Assembly: GCF_026914265.1 (NCBI RefSeq)
Contig: NC_069136.1
Location: forward strand, 30,471,201 to 30,535,200
DNA from: Mya arenaria
Lineage: Eukaryota > Mollusca > Bivalvia > Myida > Myidae
DNA: 64,000 nt
Direction: 5' to 3'
The notes beneath the pieces were generated by a model, which was given only the letters and a program-made list of their open reading frames with translations, was not told the DNA's origin and did not search any database. The translations under genes and the position numbers were made by a program. How positions within the stretch are numbered: position 1 is the stretch's first letter; every line of letters begins with the position of its first letter. Positions 1 through 12,292 of this stretch are shown in pieces.

Positions 1-249
1 TTATATCATTAATTAAATGTAGGGTTTTAGAATTGTTTTTATTAATCTAAGATTAAATTGATTGCCAGTGAAGTGTAATATTGCAAACATAATTAAGATT
101 CCCAAGAGTTAAGTCATAAAGTTTAACTGCTAAAAAAATTACTACGCGATCTACTTGCAGCGGACTTAAACGTACCGCTTTTTGAGTATGTAAACCGTCC
201 AAATACATCAGAGGTTGTTTTTGATAAAATGGCCGAGGAGCTCCGAATG
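1..249. mobile_element. MITE family A, 3' part (copy 1)
   Basis: The right part of the 323-bp element seen whole at 7478-7800. It ends in the terminal inverted repeat ...GAGGAGCTCCGAATG at 249 and is followed by tcgttaaag (250-258), one half of the 9-bp target duplication. The left end lies outside the window. The 82-codon minus-strand open frame here is part of the element and is not a gene. Confidence 0.85.
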
Positions 250-258
250 TCGTTAAAG

Positions 259-810
259 TCTTTAAAAAGTGTGTGTTTTTTACATGTAATTTTTGACACA
301 CTTTTTCAGTTTGACAGCTTTAACTGACAGATACAATCAATAAAACAGTTTTCACTTATTATTAAGTTATTAATCAAATTATAAATGTACTAGATAGTTT
401 TAGCTTGGTATTGTCAAACCAAACTGAAAAAAATGTGTCATAATTTCAGTGACATTTTTCTTGTGTGCCACTTTTATATTGCCAGTATTACGCAAAATCT
501 TAACATTGTCAGTATGTAATTTTTGTTGTCTTTTTTAGTGTACATCTTGTTTTACATTTCTAATGTTTTCATGTTAATAAACTTAATAAGATTATTGCTA
601 TCTTTGTTGTGTAATGAAATATTATGTTGACATTATGTCATTTGTACTTCTCAACATAGCTGTTTGTAGAGATAATCAATGAAAGGATAGTAATGCAATA
701 GGTGAACACTCAAGATCAAATATTTTAGGTAATTGGAATCAATATATTATAACCTGTAATAACAAAAGTAACGGTTTACCCCAAATTAATTGCTTAGGTA
801 GGGCATATAG
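259..810. other. Unit spacer, no gene seen
   Basis: AT-rich sequence between the MITE and the palindromic block of copy 1. I see no coding exon, RNA gene or terminal repeat in it. The same stretch recurs at 7810-8361 and 15360-15911. Confidence 0.6.
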
Positions 811-1065
811 AGCCCACAAATACCATGTGGGACCCATATGGGTCCCATATCAAGCCCTGTTCAAAAACCCATATGGGTCCTAAATCGAGCCCAGTTCCAA
901 AACCCATGTGGGGCCCATATGGGTCCCACATTCAGCCCATATAGGTTGCCCATATGGGACCCACATGGAGCCCTGTTGCAAAACCCATGTGGGGCCCAGA
1001 TGGGTAGCCCATATGGGACCCATATGGTAACCCATGTGGGACCCATATGGGTCCCATAAGTTTTG
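811..1065. repeat. GGGACCCATATGGGTCCC palindrome block, left
   Basis: About 250 bp of irregular copies of the self-complementary word GGGACCCATATGGGTCCC and variants (CCCATGTGGGGCCCATATGG, CCCAGATGGG). The right edge, ttttgctggctgggatgt at about 1061-1078, reads in reverse complement much like acatcccagcaagcaagg at the far side of the satellite (3914-3931), so the satellite is bracketed by inverted sequence. Open frames rich in MGP and HMG on both strands come from the repeat and are not proteins. Copies at 8362-8616 and 15912-16166. Confidence 0.85.
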
Positions 1066-3915
1066 CTGGCTGGGATGTTATGATGCTTTAACCTTAAAAC
1101 AAGCAAGGGGGCCATAGCGAACTATGTCAGCGTGTAGCCGAGACCTAGTCCTAGGTGATAGTACATATGAATTACCTAGGATTTAAGGCAGGCTATGCGA
1201 GATAGGGACAAGGAAAAGGGTCCCAATCCCTATTTGCCTCATATTCATTACATGTTATGGTGCAGAAACCTTAAAACCAGCAAGGGGGCCACAGCAACCT
1301 ATATCAGCGTGTGGTATAGACCTTATCCTAGGTGAAAGTACATATGAACTACCTAGGATTTTAGGCAGGGTATGCGAGATAAGGACATGATAAAGGCTCC
1401 CAATGCCTATTTTTACCTCATATTCATTAAATGTTATGGTGCAAAAACCTTCAAACGAGCAAGGAGACCATACCGACCTATGTCAGCGTGTATCTTAAAC
1501 CTAGTCCTAGGTGATAGTACATATGAATATTTAAGATTTTAGGCAGACTATGCGGTAGAGGAACATGGAATAGACCCCCAATATATATTTGCCGCATAGC
1601 CATAAACTTGTTATGGCGCGAAAACATTAAAACGAGCAAGGGGACCACAGCGACATGTGTCACCATGTAGCCGAGACCAAGTCCTAGGTGATAGTACATA
1701 TGAATAACATAGGATTTTAGGCACGCTATGCGAGATACGTATATGAAAAAGGCTCTCAATGCATATTTGCCTCGTATTAATTACATGTTATGGTGCAGAA
1801 ACCTTAAAACGAGAAACGGGACCAAAGCGACCTATGCCACCATGTAGCAGAGACCTAGTCCTAGGTGATAGTACATATTAATAACGTCTGATTTTAGGCA
1901 GGCTATGCGAGAAAGGGACGTTGAAAAGGCTCCCAGTGTATATTTGCCTCATAGTCATTACATGTTATGGTGCAGAAACTTTCGAACGAGCAAGGGGACC
2001 ATAGCGCCCTATGTCAGCGTGTAGCTTACACCTAGTCCTAGGTGATAGTACATATGAATTACCTAGGATTTTAGGTAGGCTATGAGTGATAGGGACATGA
2101 TAAAGGCTACCAATGCATATTTGCCTCATATTCATTACATGCTATGGTGCAAAAACCTTAAAACGAGCAAGGGGACCAAAGCGACCTATGTCAGCTCGTT
2201 GCTCAGACCTAGTGCTAGATGATAGTACATATGAATTATCTAGGATTGTAGGCAGGCTATGCGATATAGGGACATGGAAAATGGCCTCTTATGCCTATTT
2301 GCCTTATTTTCATTACATGTTATGGTGAAGAAAACTTAAAACGAGCAAGGGGACCATATAGACCTATGAGAGTTTGTTGCTTAGACCTAGTCCTAGGTGA
2401 TAGTACATATGTATTACCTAGGATTTTAGGCAGATTGTACGAGAAAGTGACATGGAAAAGGCTCTAAATGACTATTTTTACCTCATATTTATTAAATGTT
2501 ATGGTGTAGAAACCATAAAAAACAAGGGGACCATAGCGACCTATGTCAGCTCGTTGCTTGAACCTAGTCCTAGATGATAGTACATATGAATTACCCAGGA
2601 TTTTAGGCAGGCTGTGCGAGATAGGGACATGAAAAATGCTGCCAATGCCAATTTGCCTCACATTTATTGCATGTTATTGCGCAAAAACCTTAAAACAATT
2701 AAGGGGACCAAAGTGACCTATGTCAAGATGTAGCTTAGACCTAGTCCTATGTGATAGTACATATGAATCACCTAGGATTTTAGGCAGGCTATGCGAGATA
2801 TGGACTTGGAAAAGGCTCGCGATGCCTATTTTTACCTCATATTCACTAAATGTTACGGTGCAGAAACCTTTAAACGAGCAAGGAGACCATACCGACCTAT
2901 GTCAGCTTGTTTCTTAGACCTAGTCCTAGGTGATAGTACATTTGAATAACATAAGATTTTTGGCAGGCTACGCGAGATAGGGACATGGAAAAGACTCCCA
3001 ATGTATAATTGTCTAATATTCATTACATGTTATGGTGTGGAAACCTTAAAACGAGCATCGGGACCATATCGACCTTTGTCATCATGCAGCCGAGACCTAG
3101 TACTAGGTAATAGTACATATGAATAACCTAGGATTTTAAGCATGCTATGCGAGATAGGGACATGGAAAAGGCTCCCAATGCATGTTTGATTCATATTATA
3201 TACATGTTTTGGTGCGGAAACCTGATAACGAGCAAGGTGACCAAAGCGACCTATGTCACCATGTAGGACAGACCTAGTACTAGATGATAGTACATATGAA
3301 TTATCTAGGATTTTAGGCAGGCTATGCGAGATAGGGACATGGATAATGCTCTCAAGGTCCATTGTCCTAATATTCATTACATGTTATTGTGCAAAAACCT
3401 TCAAACGAGCAAGGGGACCATACCACCCTATGTCAGCGTGTAGCTTAGACCAAGACCTAGGTGATAGTACATATTAATTACCTAGGATTTTAGGTAGACT
3501 ATGGGTGATAGGGACAACATGGAAAAGGCTCCCAATGCCTATTTTCCTCATATTCATTACATGTTATAGTGCAAAAACCTTAAGACGAGCAAAGGGACCA
3601 TAGCGACCTATGGCAGGTCGTTGCTTAAACCTTATCCTAGGTGATAGTACATATGAATTACATAGGATTTAAGGCAGATTGTGCGAGAAAGTGATATGGA
3701 AAAGGCCCCAAATGGCTATTTTTAACTCATATTCATTAAATAGTACGGTGCAGAAACCTTAAAACGAGCAAGATGACAATAGTGACCTATGTCAGCTCGT
3801 GGATTAAACCTAGTCCTATGTGATAGTATATATGTATTACCAGGATTTTAGGCAGGCTATGCGAGAAAGGGACATGGAAAAGGCTCCAAATCCCTATTTG
3901 CCTCATATTATTACA
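1066..3915 (+). repeat. 177-bp satellite array, copy 1
   Basis: About 16 head-to-tail monomers of roughly 177 bp. Landmarks in each monomer are aaaccttaaaacgagcaagg, gacctagtcctaggtgatag, gtacatatgaattacc, taggattttaggcaggctat and gcgagatagggacatgg. Neighbouring monomers differ by roughly 10-20 %, far more than the 7.55-kb copies differ from each other, so the array is older than the segmental duplication. Each monomer has the palindrome CCTAGTCCTAGG and a later CCTAGGATTTTAGG. No coding potential; the short open frames are periodic by-products. Confidence 0.92.
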
Positions 3916-4215
3916 TCCCAGCAAGCAAGGCTAAATGGGTCCCATATGGGCTGAATCTGGGCAAAAAGCCCATATGGGGCCCATATAGGACCCATATGGT
4001 TGAGAATGCCCAGATGGGACCCAGATGGGACCCATATAGCTGTTCATCTATATTGATTGGATATACAAAGGGAAACGAAGATCATTGTTATATGAAAATA
4101 TGTAAACATCGATACTATGTGAAAAAAGTTCATTATTTCATGAATCGGATTCACATCTTTTGACATGATATGCCCCAGATAGGTCCCATATGGGTCCCAT
4201 ATACTCGGCATTATC
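3916..4215. repeat. GGGACCCATATGGGTCCC palindrome block, right
   Basis: Begins with catcccagcaagcaagg and continues with CCCATATGG-type words to about 4055, then about 100 bp of ordinary sequence and a last pair of gggtcccatat words near 4200. It faces the left block in inverted orientation, so palindrome block, satellite and palindrome block look like one composite element. Copy 2 is at 11467-11766. Confidence 0.75.
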
Positions 4216-4741
4216 ATTATAGTAGGGCAGTGTTAGATGGTAAGGCACGATGTTGTGGCGATGATACATAAATACACAAGGAAAAAATATTTTTCCGTAT
4301 TTTCATTTTTTTATTACTTCTTAAATATAAACCTTTTGCAATTGTGTTTTTAGTAGCAATTTAGTCACGAATAAAAAAAAATATGCAGAAAAAATTGTCA
4401 CGTGACATTTTATAGACGCGCGGATGATGAACGTGATTGAGTGAAAAAATAATGGTTAAATTCATCTTTTAAGAACAGGTAAGGGTTCTTATTTAACTTT
4501 TAAAGCAACTTGTATTTATATTTATAGTAATTTGATTTTAAACAAGTGAATTACTGATGAATTTCTTGTAGAAGTATTGTTTGTGCTACGATTTTGTATT
4601 TTGTCATATAATTTCGCGATAATATATAAATTATAAAGTAAAGGCATTCGGGATGGCAGATGCCAAAAACAAAACAAAACTAAATAAAAACAACGGCAAA
4701 TTAATGGTTCATGCAGGTGTGGGGAACCTATTTACATATAG
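4216..4741. other. Spacer upstream of DUF4806-like gene
   Basis: AT-rich. It contains a 36-codon open frame from ATG at 4652 (MADAKNKTKLNKNNGK...) that ends at 4759 and does not join in frame to the exon at 4742. It could hold the promoter and 5' exon of the gene, including a possible donor at aacag|gtaagg near 4479, but no start could be fixed. Equivalent stretch: 11767-12292. Confidence 0.4.
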
Positions 4742-6147
4742 ACCTCCAAAGAGATTTTAACATTCTTTTCTCTTGAATGGATTCTGACAATCATTAATCT
4801 TTTATCCAATTTAAAAGTGCACCAAGGATCGAGGCTGTACGAGGATATGAGCCAGGGTGCCACTGATGCTAATGGTGATGATGAGGATGATGGCCTTGTT
4901 ACAGTCAAGACCATTACCCCCCAACATTCCAGCTACCTGTTCATTATTCGATGCTCGGCAGAGCAGAATCCAAAAAGGTAAATAGAAAATGTTAATGGAA
5001 TGTAGTATGGTTTTCATAATTGAACCTTGCATCTTTTTATTATTATAAACATTAACAAACAGCCAATCACATTATTGGTTTAATGGTTCACTGTTTATTA
5101 CCTGAAGTGTCTTGTTTCAATTTTTATTTTTGACAGAATGTTATTTGTTCCAGATCAGGACACCTGGATCTTTGTGATTTTGGAAAACCAGCAGGAGCAA
5201 TTGCGATAACATACGCAGCTCCTGCGTCTCATCCTGGCGAGAGATTCAGCACAAGATGCAGGTCCGAGTGAGTTGCCAGAGGAGATATCTTTCCCCCTCA
5301 AAACTGTGGTGGATTTGGCAGCCTTCAAAGAGCGAAAGTCACAAGCGAATGCTGCAACATCCATTGTAAGTTTCCCAAACATAGTTGACTGACATTTTTT
5401 ATGAGGTGTCTTTAAATTTAAAAATGCATAATTTGAGCTTTAAAATTACATTTTGAAGTGACATTATTCATTTAAGTTTGTTTTTGAAATGTGATCTGAT
5501 ATTATCAATATAAGGGCAGGCACACAAACTGAGCCAGTATAGGTGGCGCTGACAGTGCTTCAAATTTTAATATTTAATTGTACCACATTGAGTGTGATAC
5601 TATGGTTCTGCTTGAAAGTTTTTGCTGTTTTGCATTTATATGTGGATTTACAGGCATTTTCATGCACAACTTTTTGTTCAAGGTAAAAAACTTGGCAGAA
5701 TATGGTGGGAGTGACACAGTGGACACGTTTTCCCCGGATAATGAAGACGGTGTTGACAACAAATCTGGCCCGCCAATACAACCTAAAGGAAACCAAACAA
5801 AAAAAGAAACTGGACAGACTCCACTTGATAAACATCTTTTTCAGTAGGTGGTTTTGTTGTTGTATATATTAAGGTGTGCTAAATGAAACTACCTATGCTG
5901 TGCATATACATCAATGGATTTAAAAAAAAATATAACTGAGTATTAGTGTTAAAAAATAACAAACTTTTTAAGATAACTAAATTTATCTGCCTAGCTAAAA
6001 TTACCATAGATAGTTGACGATAAAATGCTGCTTATTTATTACTAAACATTTGATAATCACTTTGATGAAATAACTGTCTCAGATATTCATCTATCCACTA
6101 ACACTATTTACAGGATGTCAATAATTGAACCCAGCAACACACTTTAG
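4742..6147 (+). pseudogene. DUF4806-like spliced gene, copy 1, broken
   Basis: Four exons can be proposed with GT-AG borders and agreeing phases: 4742-4977, 5137-5365, 5683-about 5848 and 6114-6147. Exon 1 is acidic (TDANGDDEDDG). Exon 2 starts at a possible ATG (5138) and has LPEEISFPLKTVVDLAAF, close to the start of the DUF4806 domain, usually FPLKT plus a leucine-rich helix. Exon 3 begins VKNLAEYGGSDTVDT and should continue as in copy 2. Two defects are visible. An in-frame TAA at 5207-5209 in exon 2 is shared with copy 2. One extra base near 5730-5737 (gttttcccc here, ggtttccc in copy 2) shifts exon 3. The family's function is unknown, and the domain name is from memory of its pattern. 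A short C-terminal exon (MSIIEPSNTL then stop) is inferred. Confidence 0.6.
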
Positions 6148-7477
6148 AACCGCAAGGAAATGGAGGGGGCCATATAGAAGTGGCTTTCCGAGTCGCGGAG
6201 TCGTGAGGTTGGCCGCAAAGACCGAGCAAGAGTCACCCCGATGCTTCCTTCAGTAGAATGTTGACTTATTTACTTACCATAAAATTTACGATTCCACGAA
6301 CCACGAACATACGGATTTACAACTCAGAATTAAACCAGCAAAACTTGTCAGACTATTTTTCAAATTGATAGTATACAATAAGTATGCTTCTATTGTTTTA
6401 TCATAAACACATCAATGTCGTGTGACATGTTATGTAGTTTGTATGCAAAATGTATCACAATAATGTAATAATGAGATATCTCCAACTTTTCCCCTAAATT
6501 TTCATATCATTAAGGGCTTCAAGAAGAGCATTTCTTATCTATATTTATAGGCAAATCCATGTTGCTTTTACTTTTTTGTATAAACATAAGACAAACTGTC
6601 CATGACTAATAAGAGACCCATCAACAAGACAAATATATTTAGTTCACATTTGGATGATTGTTCTAAAGAAGACTCTTAATAAGCGAAACCTGTTGACATT
6701 GAATAATTATCATAATATCTCGGAATGATGTCAGTTTTTGTTTTACTATAATATTTTCTTATCCTGGGTACACCATTTTAAACTTTGATACACTCAAAAT
6801 AAACTTATTTTAAGATGAAGTAAGAAATTTGGCTGAATGAAATAAGCTACTTAAGGGTGTTACGCTTAAGAACTTTCGAGAAATTGGGGCCAGATGACTT
6901 TAATTATATCAACCCCATTTATTTCCCTGGCGATAACAGTGATCCCAGATTTGTATATGGTAGATACATATTTAACCTATGGATTGAGCGTGTATATATT
7001 AATAAATTCTTCTTGATATACAACAATGAATCAGGTCTAAATGATATAATTTTATTATGTAAATATTTGTTATACAAATGTAACTTATATGCTGTTGCTC
7101 TACTTTTGTTTCATATGTATTTTGTAATGTAACTCAACATACATGGAGGAAATAAGGATATATATATGTTTTAACATTCAGTCATGTCAGTTCACTAGTC
7201 AGTATTACAAGGTGCATTAATTGTGTTAGTCAATAGCTCTGGTTTGTGTTTAATTTTTTCTCCTTTTAAATTCTTTTTTATTTTACATGTATGATTTTTG
7301 TGATTGAATCCAATGTACCAATGAACTTGAAACTGTTATTTCATTTCTGGTTTGAAACGCTGCTTTATGTCTAAGCAATATTGTTATACTTGAATGTGTA
7401 GATGCACTCCATGCTCTGTTTATTAGAATTGTGCGTCTTTCGATTAGTGTATTTTTTTTTAAACACATTCGTTAAAG
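6148..7477. other. Unit spacer, no gene supported
   Basis: AT-rich region between the decayed gene and the next MITE. A 91-codon frame at 6857-7132 starts at GTG, not ATG, has no recognisable domain and is rejected. Near 6662-6705 a stretch (ttctaaagaagactcttaat, gcgaaacctgttgac) looks like a dispersed-repeat fragment. Same sequence at 13698-15027. Confidence 0.5.
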
Positions 7478-7800
7478 CATTCGGAGCTCCGCGGCCATTT
7501 TTATCGAAAACAACCTTTGATGTATGCCGGTACATCAGTTAAATTTCTTAATTATATCATTAATTAAATGTAGGGTTTTAGAATTGTTTTTATTGATCTA
7601 AGATTAAATTGATTGCCAGTGAAGTGTAATATTGCAAACATAATTAAGATTCCCAAGAGTTAAGTCATAAAGTTTAACTGCTAAAAAAATTACTACGCGA
7701 TCTACTTGCAGCGGACTTAAACGTACCGCTTTTTGAGTATGTAAACCGTCCAAATACATCAGAGGTTGTTTTTGATAAAATGGCCGAGGAGCTCCGAATG
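7478..7800. mobile_element. MITE family A, complete copy with 9-bp TSD
   Basis: A 323-bp non-autonomous element with terminal inverted repeats of about 45 bp. The left end starts CATTCGGAGCTCCGCGGCCA and the reverse complement of the right end starts CATTCGGAGCTCCTCGGCCA. It is flanked by the identical 9-mers tcgttaaag at 7469-7477 and 7801-7809. A 9-bp target duplication with long inverted termini is typical of the Mutator/MULE superfamily, so a MULE-type transposase is the likely mobiliser (inference). The interior is AT-rich and non-coding. Other copies lie at 1-249, 15028-15350, 52415-52610, 57981-58269, 60757-60808 and a solo end at 34354-34388. Confidence 0.9.
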
Positions 7801-7809
7801 TCGTTAAAG

Positions 7810-8361
7810 TCTTTAAAAAGTGTGTGTTTTTTACATGTAATTTTTGACACACTTTTTCAGTTTGACAGCTTTAACTGACAGATACAATCAATAAAACAGT
7901 TTTCACTTATTATTAAGTTATTAATCAAATTATAAATGTACTAGATAGTTTTAGCTTGGTATTGTCAAACCAAACTGAAAAAAATGTGTCATAATTTCAG
8001 TGACATTTTTCTTGTGTGCCACTTTTATATTGCCAGTATTACGCAAAATCTTAACATTGTCAGTATGTAATTTTTGTTGTCTTTTTTAGTGTACATCTTG
8101 TTTTACATTTCTAATGTTTTCATGTTAATAAACTTAATAAGATTATTGCTATCTTTGTTGTGTAATGAAATATTATGTTGACATTATGTCATTTGTACTT
8201 CTCAACATAGCTGTTTGTAGAGATAATCAATGAAAGGATAGTAATGCAATAGGTGAACACTCAAGATCAAATATTTTAGGTAATTGGAATCAATATATTA
8301 TAACCTGTAATAACAAAAGTAACGGTTTACCCCAAATTAATTGCTTAGGTAGGGCATATAG
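7810..8361. other. Unit spacer, no gene seen (copy 2)
   Basis: Identical by eye to the spacer at 259-810; AT-rich, with nothing gene-like. Confidence 0.6.
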
Positions 8362-8616
8362 AGCCCACAAATACCATGTGGGACCCATATGGGTCCCATA
8401 TCAAGCCCTGTTCAAAAACCCATATGGGTCCTAAATCGAGCCCAGTTCCAAAACCCATGTGGGGCCCATATGGGTCCCACATTCAGCCCATATAGGTTGC
8501 CCATATGGGACCCACATGGAGCCCTGTTGCAAAACCCATGTGGGGCCCAGATGGGTAGCCCATATGGGACCCATATGGTAACCCATGTGGGACCCATATG
8601 GGTCCCATAAGTTTTG
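8362..8616. repeat. GGGACCCATATGGGTCCC palindrome block, left (copy 2)
   Basis: Copy of the block at 811-1065, identical as far as I can read it. Confidence 0.85.
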
Positions 8617-11466
8617 CTGGCTGGGATGTTATGATGCTTTAACCTTAAAACAAGCAAGGGGGCCATAGCGAACTATGTCAGCGTGTAGCCGAGACCTAGT
8701 CCTAGGTGATAGTACATATGAATTACCTAGGATTTAAGGCAGGCTATGCGAGATAGGGACAAGGAAAAGGGTCCCAATCCCTATTTGCCTCATATTCATT
8801 ACATGTTATGGTGCAGAAACCTTAAAACCAGCAAGGGGGCCACAGCAACCTATATCAGCGTGTGGTATAGACCTTATCCTAGGTGAAAGTACATATGAAC
8901 TACCTAGGATTTTAGGCAGGGTATGCGAGATAAGGACATGATAAAGGCTCCCAATGCCTATTTTTACCTCATATTCATTAAATGTTATGGTGCAAAAACC
9001 TTCAAACGAGCAAGGAGACCATACCGACCTATGTCAGCGTGTATCTTAAACCTAGTCCTAGGTGATAGTACATATGAATATTTAAGATTTTAGGCAGACT
9101 ATGCGGTAGAGGAACATGGAATAGACCCCCAATATATATTTGCCGCATAGCCATAAACTTGTTATGGCGCGAAAACATTAAAACGAGCAAGGGGACCACA
9201 GCGACATGTGTCACCATGTAGCCGAGACCAAGTCCTAGGTGATAGTACATATGAATAACATAGGATTTTAGGCACGCTATGCGAGATACGTATATGAAAA
9301 AGGCTCTCAATGCATATTTGCCTCGTATTAATTACATGTTATGGTGCAGAAACCTTAAAACGAGAAACGGGACCAAAGCGACCTATGCCACCATGTAGCA
9401 GAGACCTAGTCCTAGGTGATAGTACATATTAATAACGTCTGATTTTAGGCAGGCTATGCGAGAAAGGGACGTTGAAAAGGCTCCCAGTGTATATTTGCCT
9501 CATAGTCATTACATGTTATGGTGCAGAAACTTTCGAACGAGCAAGGGGACCATAGCGCCCTATGTCAGCGTGTAGCTTACACCTAGTCCTAGGTGATAGT
9601 ACATATGAATTACCTAGGATTTTAGGTAGGCTATGAGTGATAGGGACATGATAAAGGCTACCAATGCATATTTGCCTCATATTCATTACATGCTATGGTG
9701 CAAAAACCTTAAAACGAGCAAGGGGACCAAAGCGACCTATGTCAGCTCGTTGCTCAGACCTAGTGCTAGATGATAGTACATATGAATTATCTAGGATTGT
9801 AGGCAGGCTATGCGATATAGGGACATGGAAAATGGCCTCTTATGCCTATTTGCCTTATTTTCATTACATGTTATGGTGAAGAAAACTTAAAACGAGCAAG
9901 GGGACCATATAGACCTATGAGAGTTTGTTGCTTAGACCTAGTCCTAGGTGATAGTACATATGTATTACCTAGGATTTTAGGCAGATTGTACGAGAAAGTG
10001 ACATGGAAAAGGCTCTAAATGACTATTTTTACCTCATATTTATTAAATGTTATGGTGTAGAAACCATAAAAAACAAGGGGACCATAGCGACCTATGTCAG
10101 CTCGTTGCTTGAACCTAGTCCTAGATGATAGTACATATGAATTACCCAGGATTTTAGGCAGGCTGTGCGAGATAGGGACATGAAAAATGCTGCCAATGCC
10201 AATTTGCCTCACATTTATTGCATGTTATTGCGCAAAAACCTTAAAACAATTAAGGGGACCAAAGTGACCTATGTCAAGATGTAGCTTAGACCTAGTCCTA
10301 TGTGATAGTACATATGAATCACCTAGGATTTTAGGCAGGCTATGCGAGATATGGACTTGGAAAAGGCTCGCGATGCCTATTTTTACCTCATATTCACTAA
10401 ATGTTACGGTGCAGAAACCTTTAAACGAGCAAGGAGACCATACCGACCTATGTCAGCTTGTTTCTTAGACCTAGTCCTAGGTGATAGTACATTTGAATAA
10501 CATAAGATTTTTGGCAGGCTACGCGAGATAGGGACATGGAAAAGACTCCCAATGTATAATTGTCTAATATTCATTACATGTTATGGTGTGGAAACCTTAA
10601 AACGAGCATCGGGACCATATCGACCTTTGTCATCATGCAGCCGAGACCTAGTACTAGGTAATAGTACATATGAATAACCTAGGATTTTAAGCATGCTATG
10701 CGAGATAGGGACATGGAAAAGGCTCCCAATGCATGTTTGATTCATATTATATACATGTTTTGGTGCGGAAACCTGATAACGAGCAAGGTGACCAAAGCGA
10801 CCTATGTCACCATGTAGGACAGACCTAGTACTAGATGATAGTACATATGAATTATCTAGGATTTTAGGCAGGCTATGCGAGATAGGGACATGGATAATGC
10901 TCTCAAGGTCCATTGTCCTAATATTCATTACATGTTATTGTGCAAAAACCTTCAAACGAGCAAGGGGACCATACCACCCTATGTCAGCGTGTAGCTTAGA
11001 CCAAGACCTAGGTGATAGTACATATTAATTACCTAGGATTTTAGGTAGACTATGGGTGATAGGGACAACATGGAAAAGGCTCCCAATGCCTATTTTCCTC
11101 ATATTCATTACATGTTATAGTGCAAAAACCTTAAGACGAGCAAAGGGACCATAGCGACCTATGGCAGGTCGTTGCTTAAACCTTATCCTAGGTGATAGTA
11201 CATATGAATTACATAGGATTTAAGGCAGATTGTGCGAGAAAGTGATATGGAAAAGGCCCCAAATGGCTATTTTTAACTCATATTCATTAAATAGTACGGT
11301 GCAGAAACCTTAAAACGAGCAAGATGACAATAGTGACCTATGTCAGCTCGTGGATTAAACCTAGTCCTATGTGATAGTATATATGTATTACCAGGATTTT
11401 AGGCAGGCTATGCGAGAAAGGGACATGGAAAAGGCTCCAAATCCCTATTTGCCTCATATTATTACA
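8617..11466 (+). repeat. 177-bp satellite array, copy 2
   Basis: The same 16 monomers in the same order as at 1066-3915, including their private variants. The whole array was therefore copied with the 7.55-kb unit and was not expanded again. Confidence 0.92.
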
Positions 11467-11766
11467 TCCCAGCAAGCAAGGCTAAATGGGTCCCATATGG
11501 GCTGAATCTGGGCAAAAAGCCCATATGGGGCCCATATAGGACCCATATGGTTGAGAATGCCCAGATGGGACCCAGATGGGACCCATATAGCTGTTCATCT
11601 ATATTGATTGGATATACAAAGGGAAACGAAGATCATTGTTATATGAAAATATGTAAACATCGATACTATGTGAAAAAAGTTCATTATTTCATGAATCGGA
11701 TTCACATCTTTTGACATGATATGCCCCAGATAGGTCCCATATGGGTCCCATATACTCGGCATTATC
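11467..11766. repeat. GGGACCCATATGGGTCCC palindrome block, right (copy 2)
   Basis: Copy of 3916-4215. Confidence 0.75.
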
Positions 11767-12292
11767 ATTATAGTAGGGCAGTGTTAGATGGTAAGGCACG
11801 ATGTTGTGGCGATGATACATAAATACACAAGGAAAAAATATTTTTCCGTATTTTCATTTTTTTATTACTTCTTAAATATAAACCTTTTGCAATTGTGTTT
11901 TTAGTAGCAATTTAGTCACGAATAAAAAAAAATATGCAGAAAAAATTGTCACGTGACATTTTATAGACGCGCGGATGATGAACGTGATTGAGTGAAAAAA
12001 TAATGGTTAAATTCATCTTTTAAGAACAGGTAAGGGTTCTTATTTAACTTTTAAAGCAACTTGTATTTATATTTATAGTAATTTGATTTTAAACAAGTGA
12101 ATTACTGATGAATTTCTTGTAGAAGTATTGTTTGTGCTACGATTTTGTATTTTGTCATATAATTTCGCGATAATATATAAATTATAAAGTAAAGGCATTC
12201 GGGATGGCAGATGCCAAAAACAAAACAAAACTAAATAAAAACAACGGCAAATTAATGGTTCATGCAGGTGTGGGGAACCTATTTACATATAG
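11767..12292. other. Spacer upstream of DUF4806-like gene (copy 2)
   Basis: Copy of 4216-4741; no start exon could be fixed here either. Confidence 0.4.

Larger units (their letters stand above)
1..7551. repeat. 7.55-kb tandem segmental duplication, copy 1
   Basis: The first 7,551 bases recur almost letter for letter from 7552, and again from 15102 for 1,553 bases. The unit contains a MITE, a palindromic block, a 177-bp satellite array, a second palindromic block and a decayed DUF4806-like gene. The window opens inside the MITE, so the array may extend to the left. Differences from copy 2 noticed by eye: base 44 (a versus g), two bases near 4915, one near 5688, and a one-base length change near 5730 that explains 7551 versus 7550. 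Such similarity implies a very recent duplication, or an assembly or haplotype artefact. Confidence 0.95.

Noticed and set aside
838-1115. Open frames on both strands rich in MGP and HMG, repeated in the three copies
   Set aside because: They are translations of the GGGACCCATATGGGTCCC palindrome block.
1478-3477. Many 60-115-codon open frames in the satellite arrays
   Set aside because: Periodic by-products of the 177-bp monomer; the same peptide phrases recur every unit on both strands.
6857-7132. 91-codon frame between the DUF4806-like gene and the MITE
   Set aside because: It starts at GTG, has no domain and an AT-driven composition; it is preserved in copy 2 only because the copies are nearly identical.
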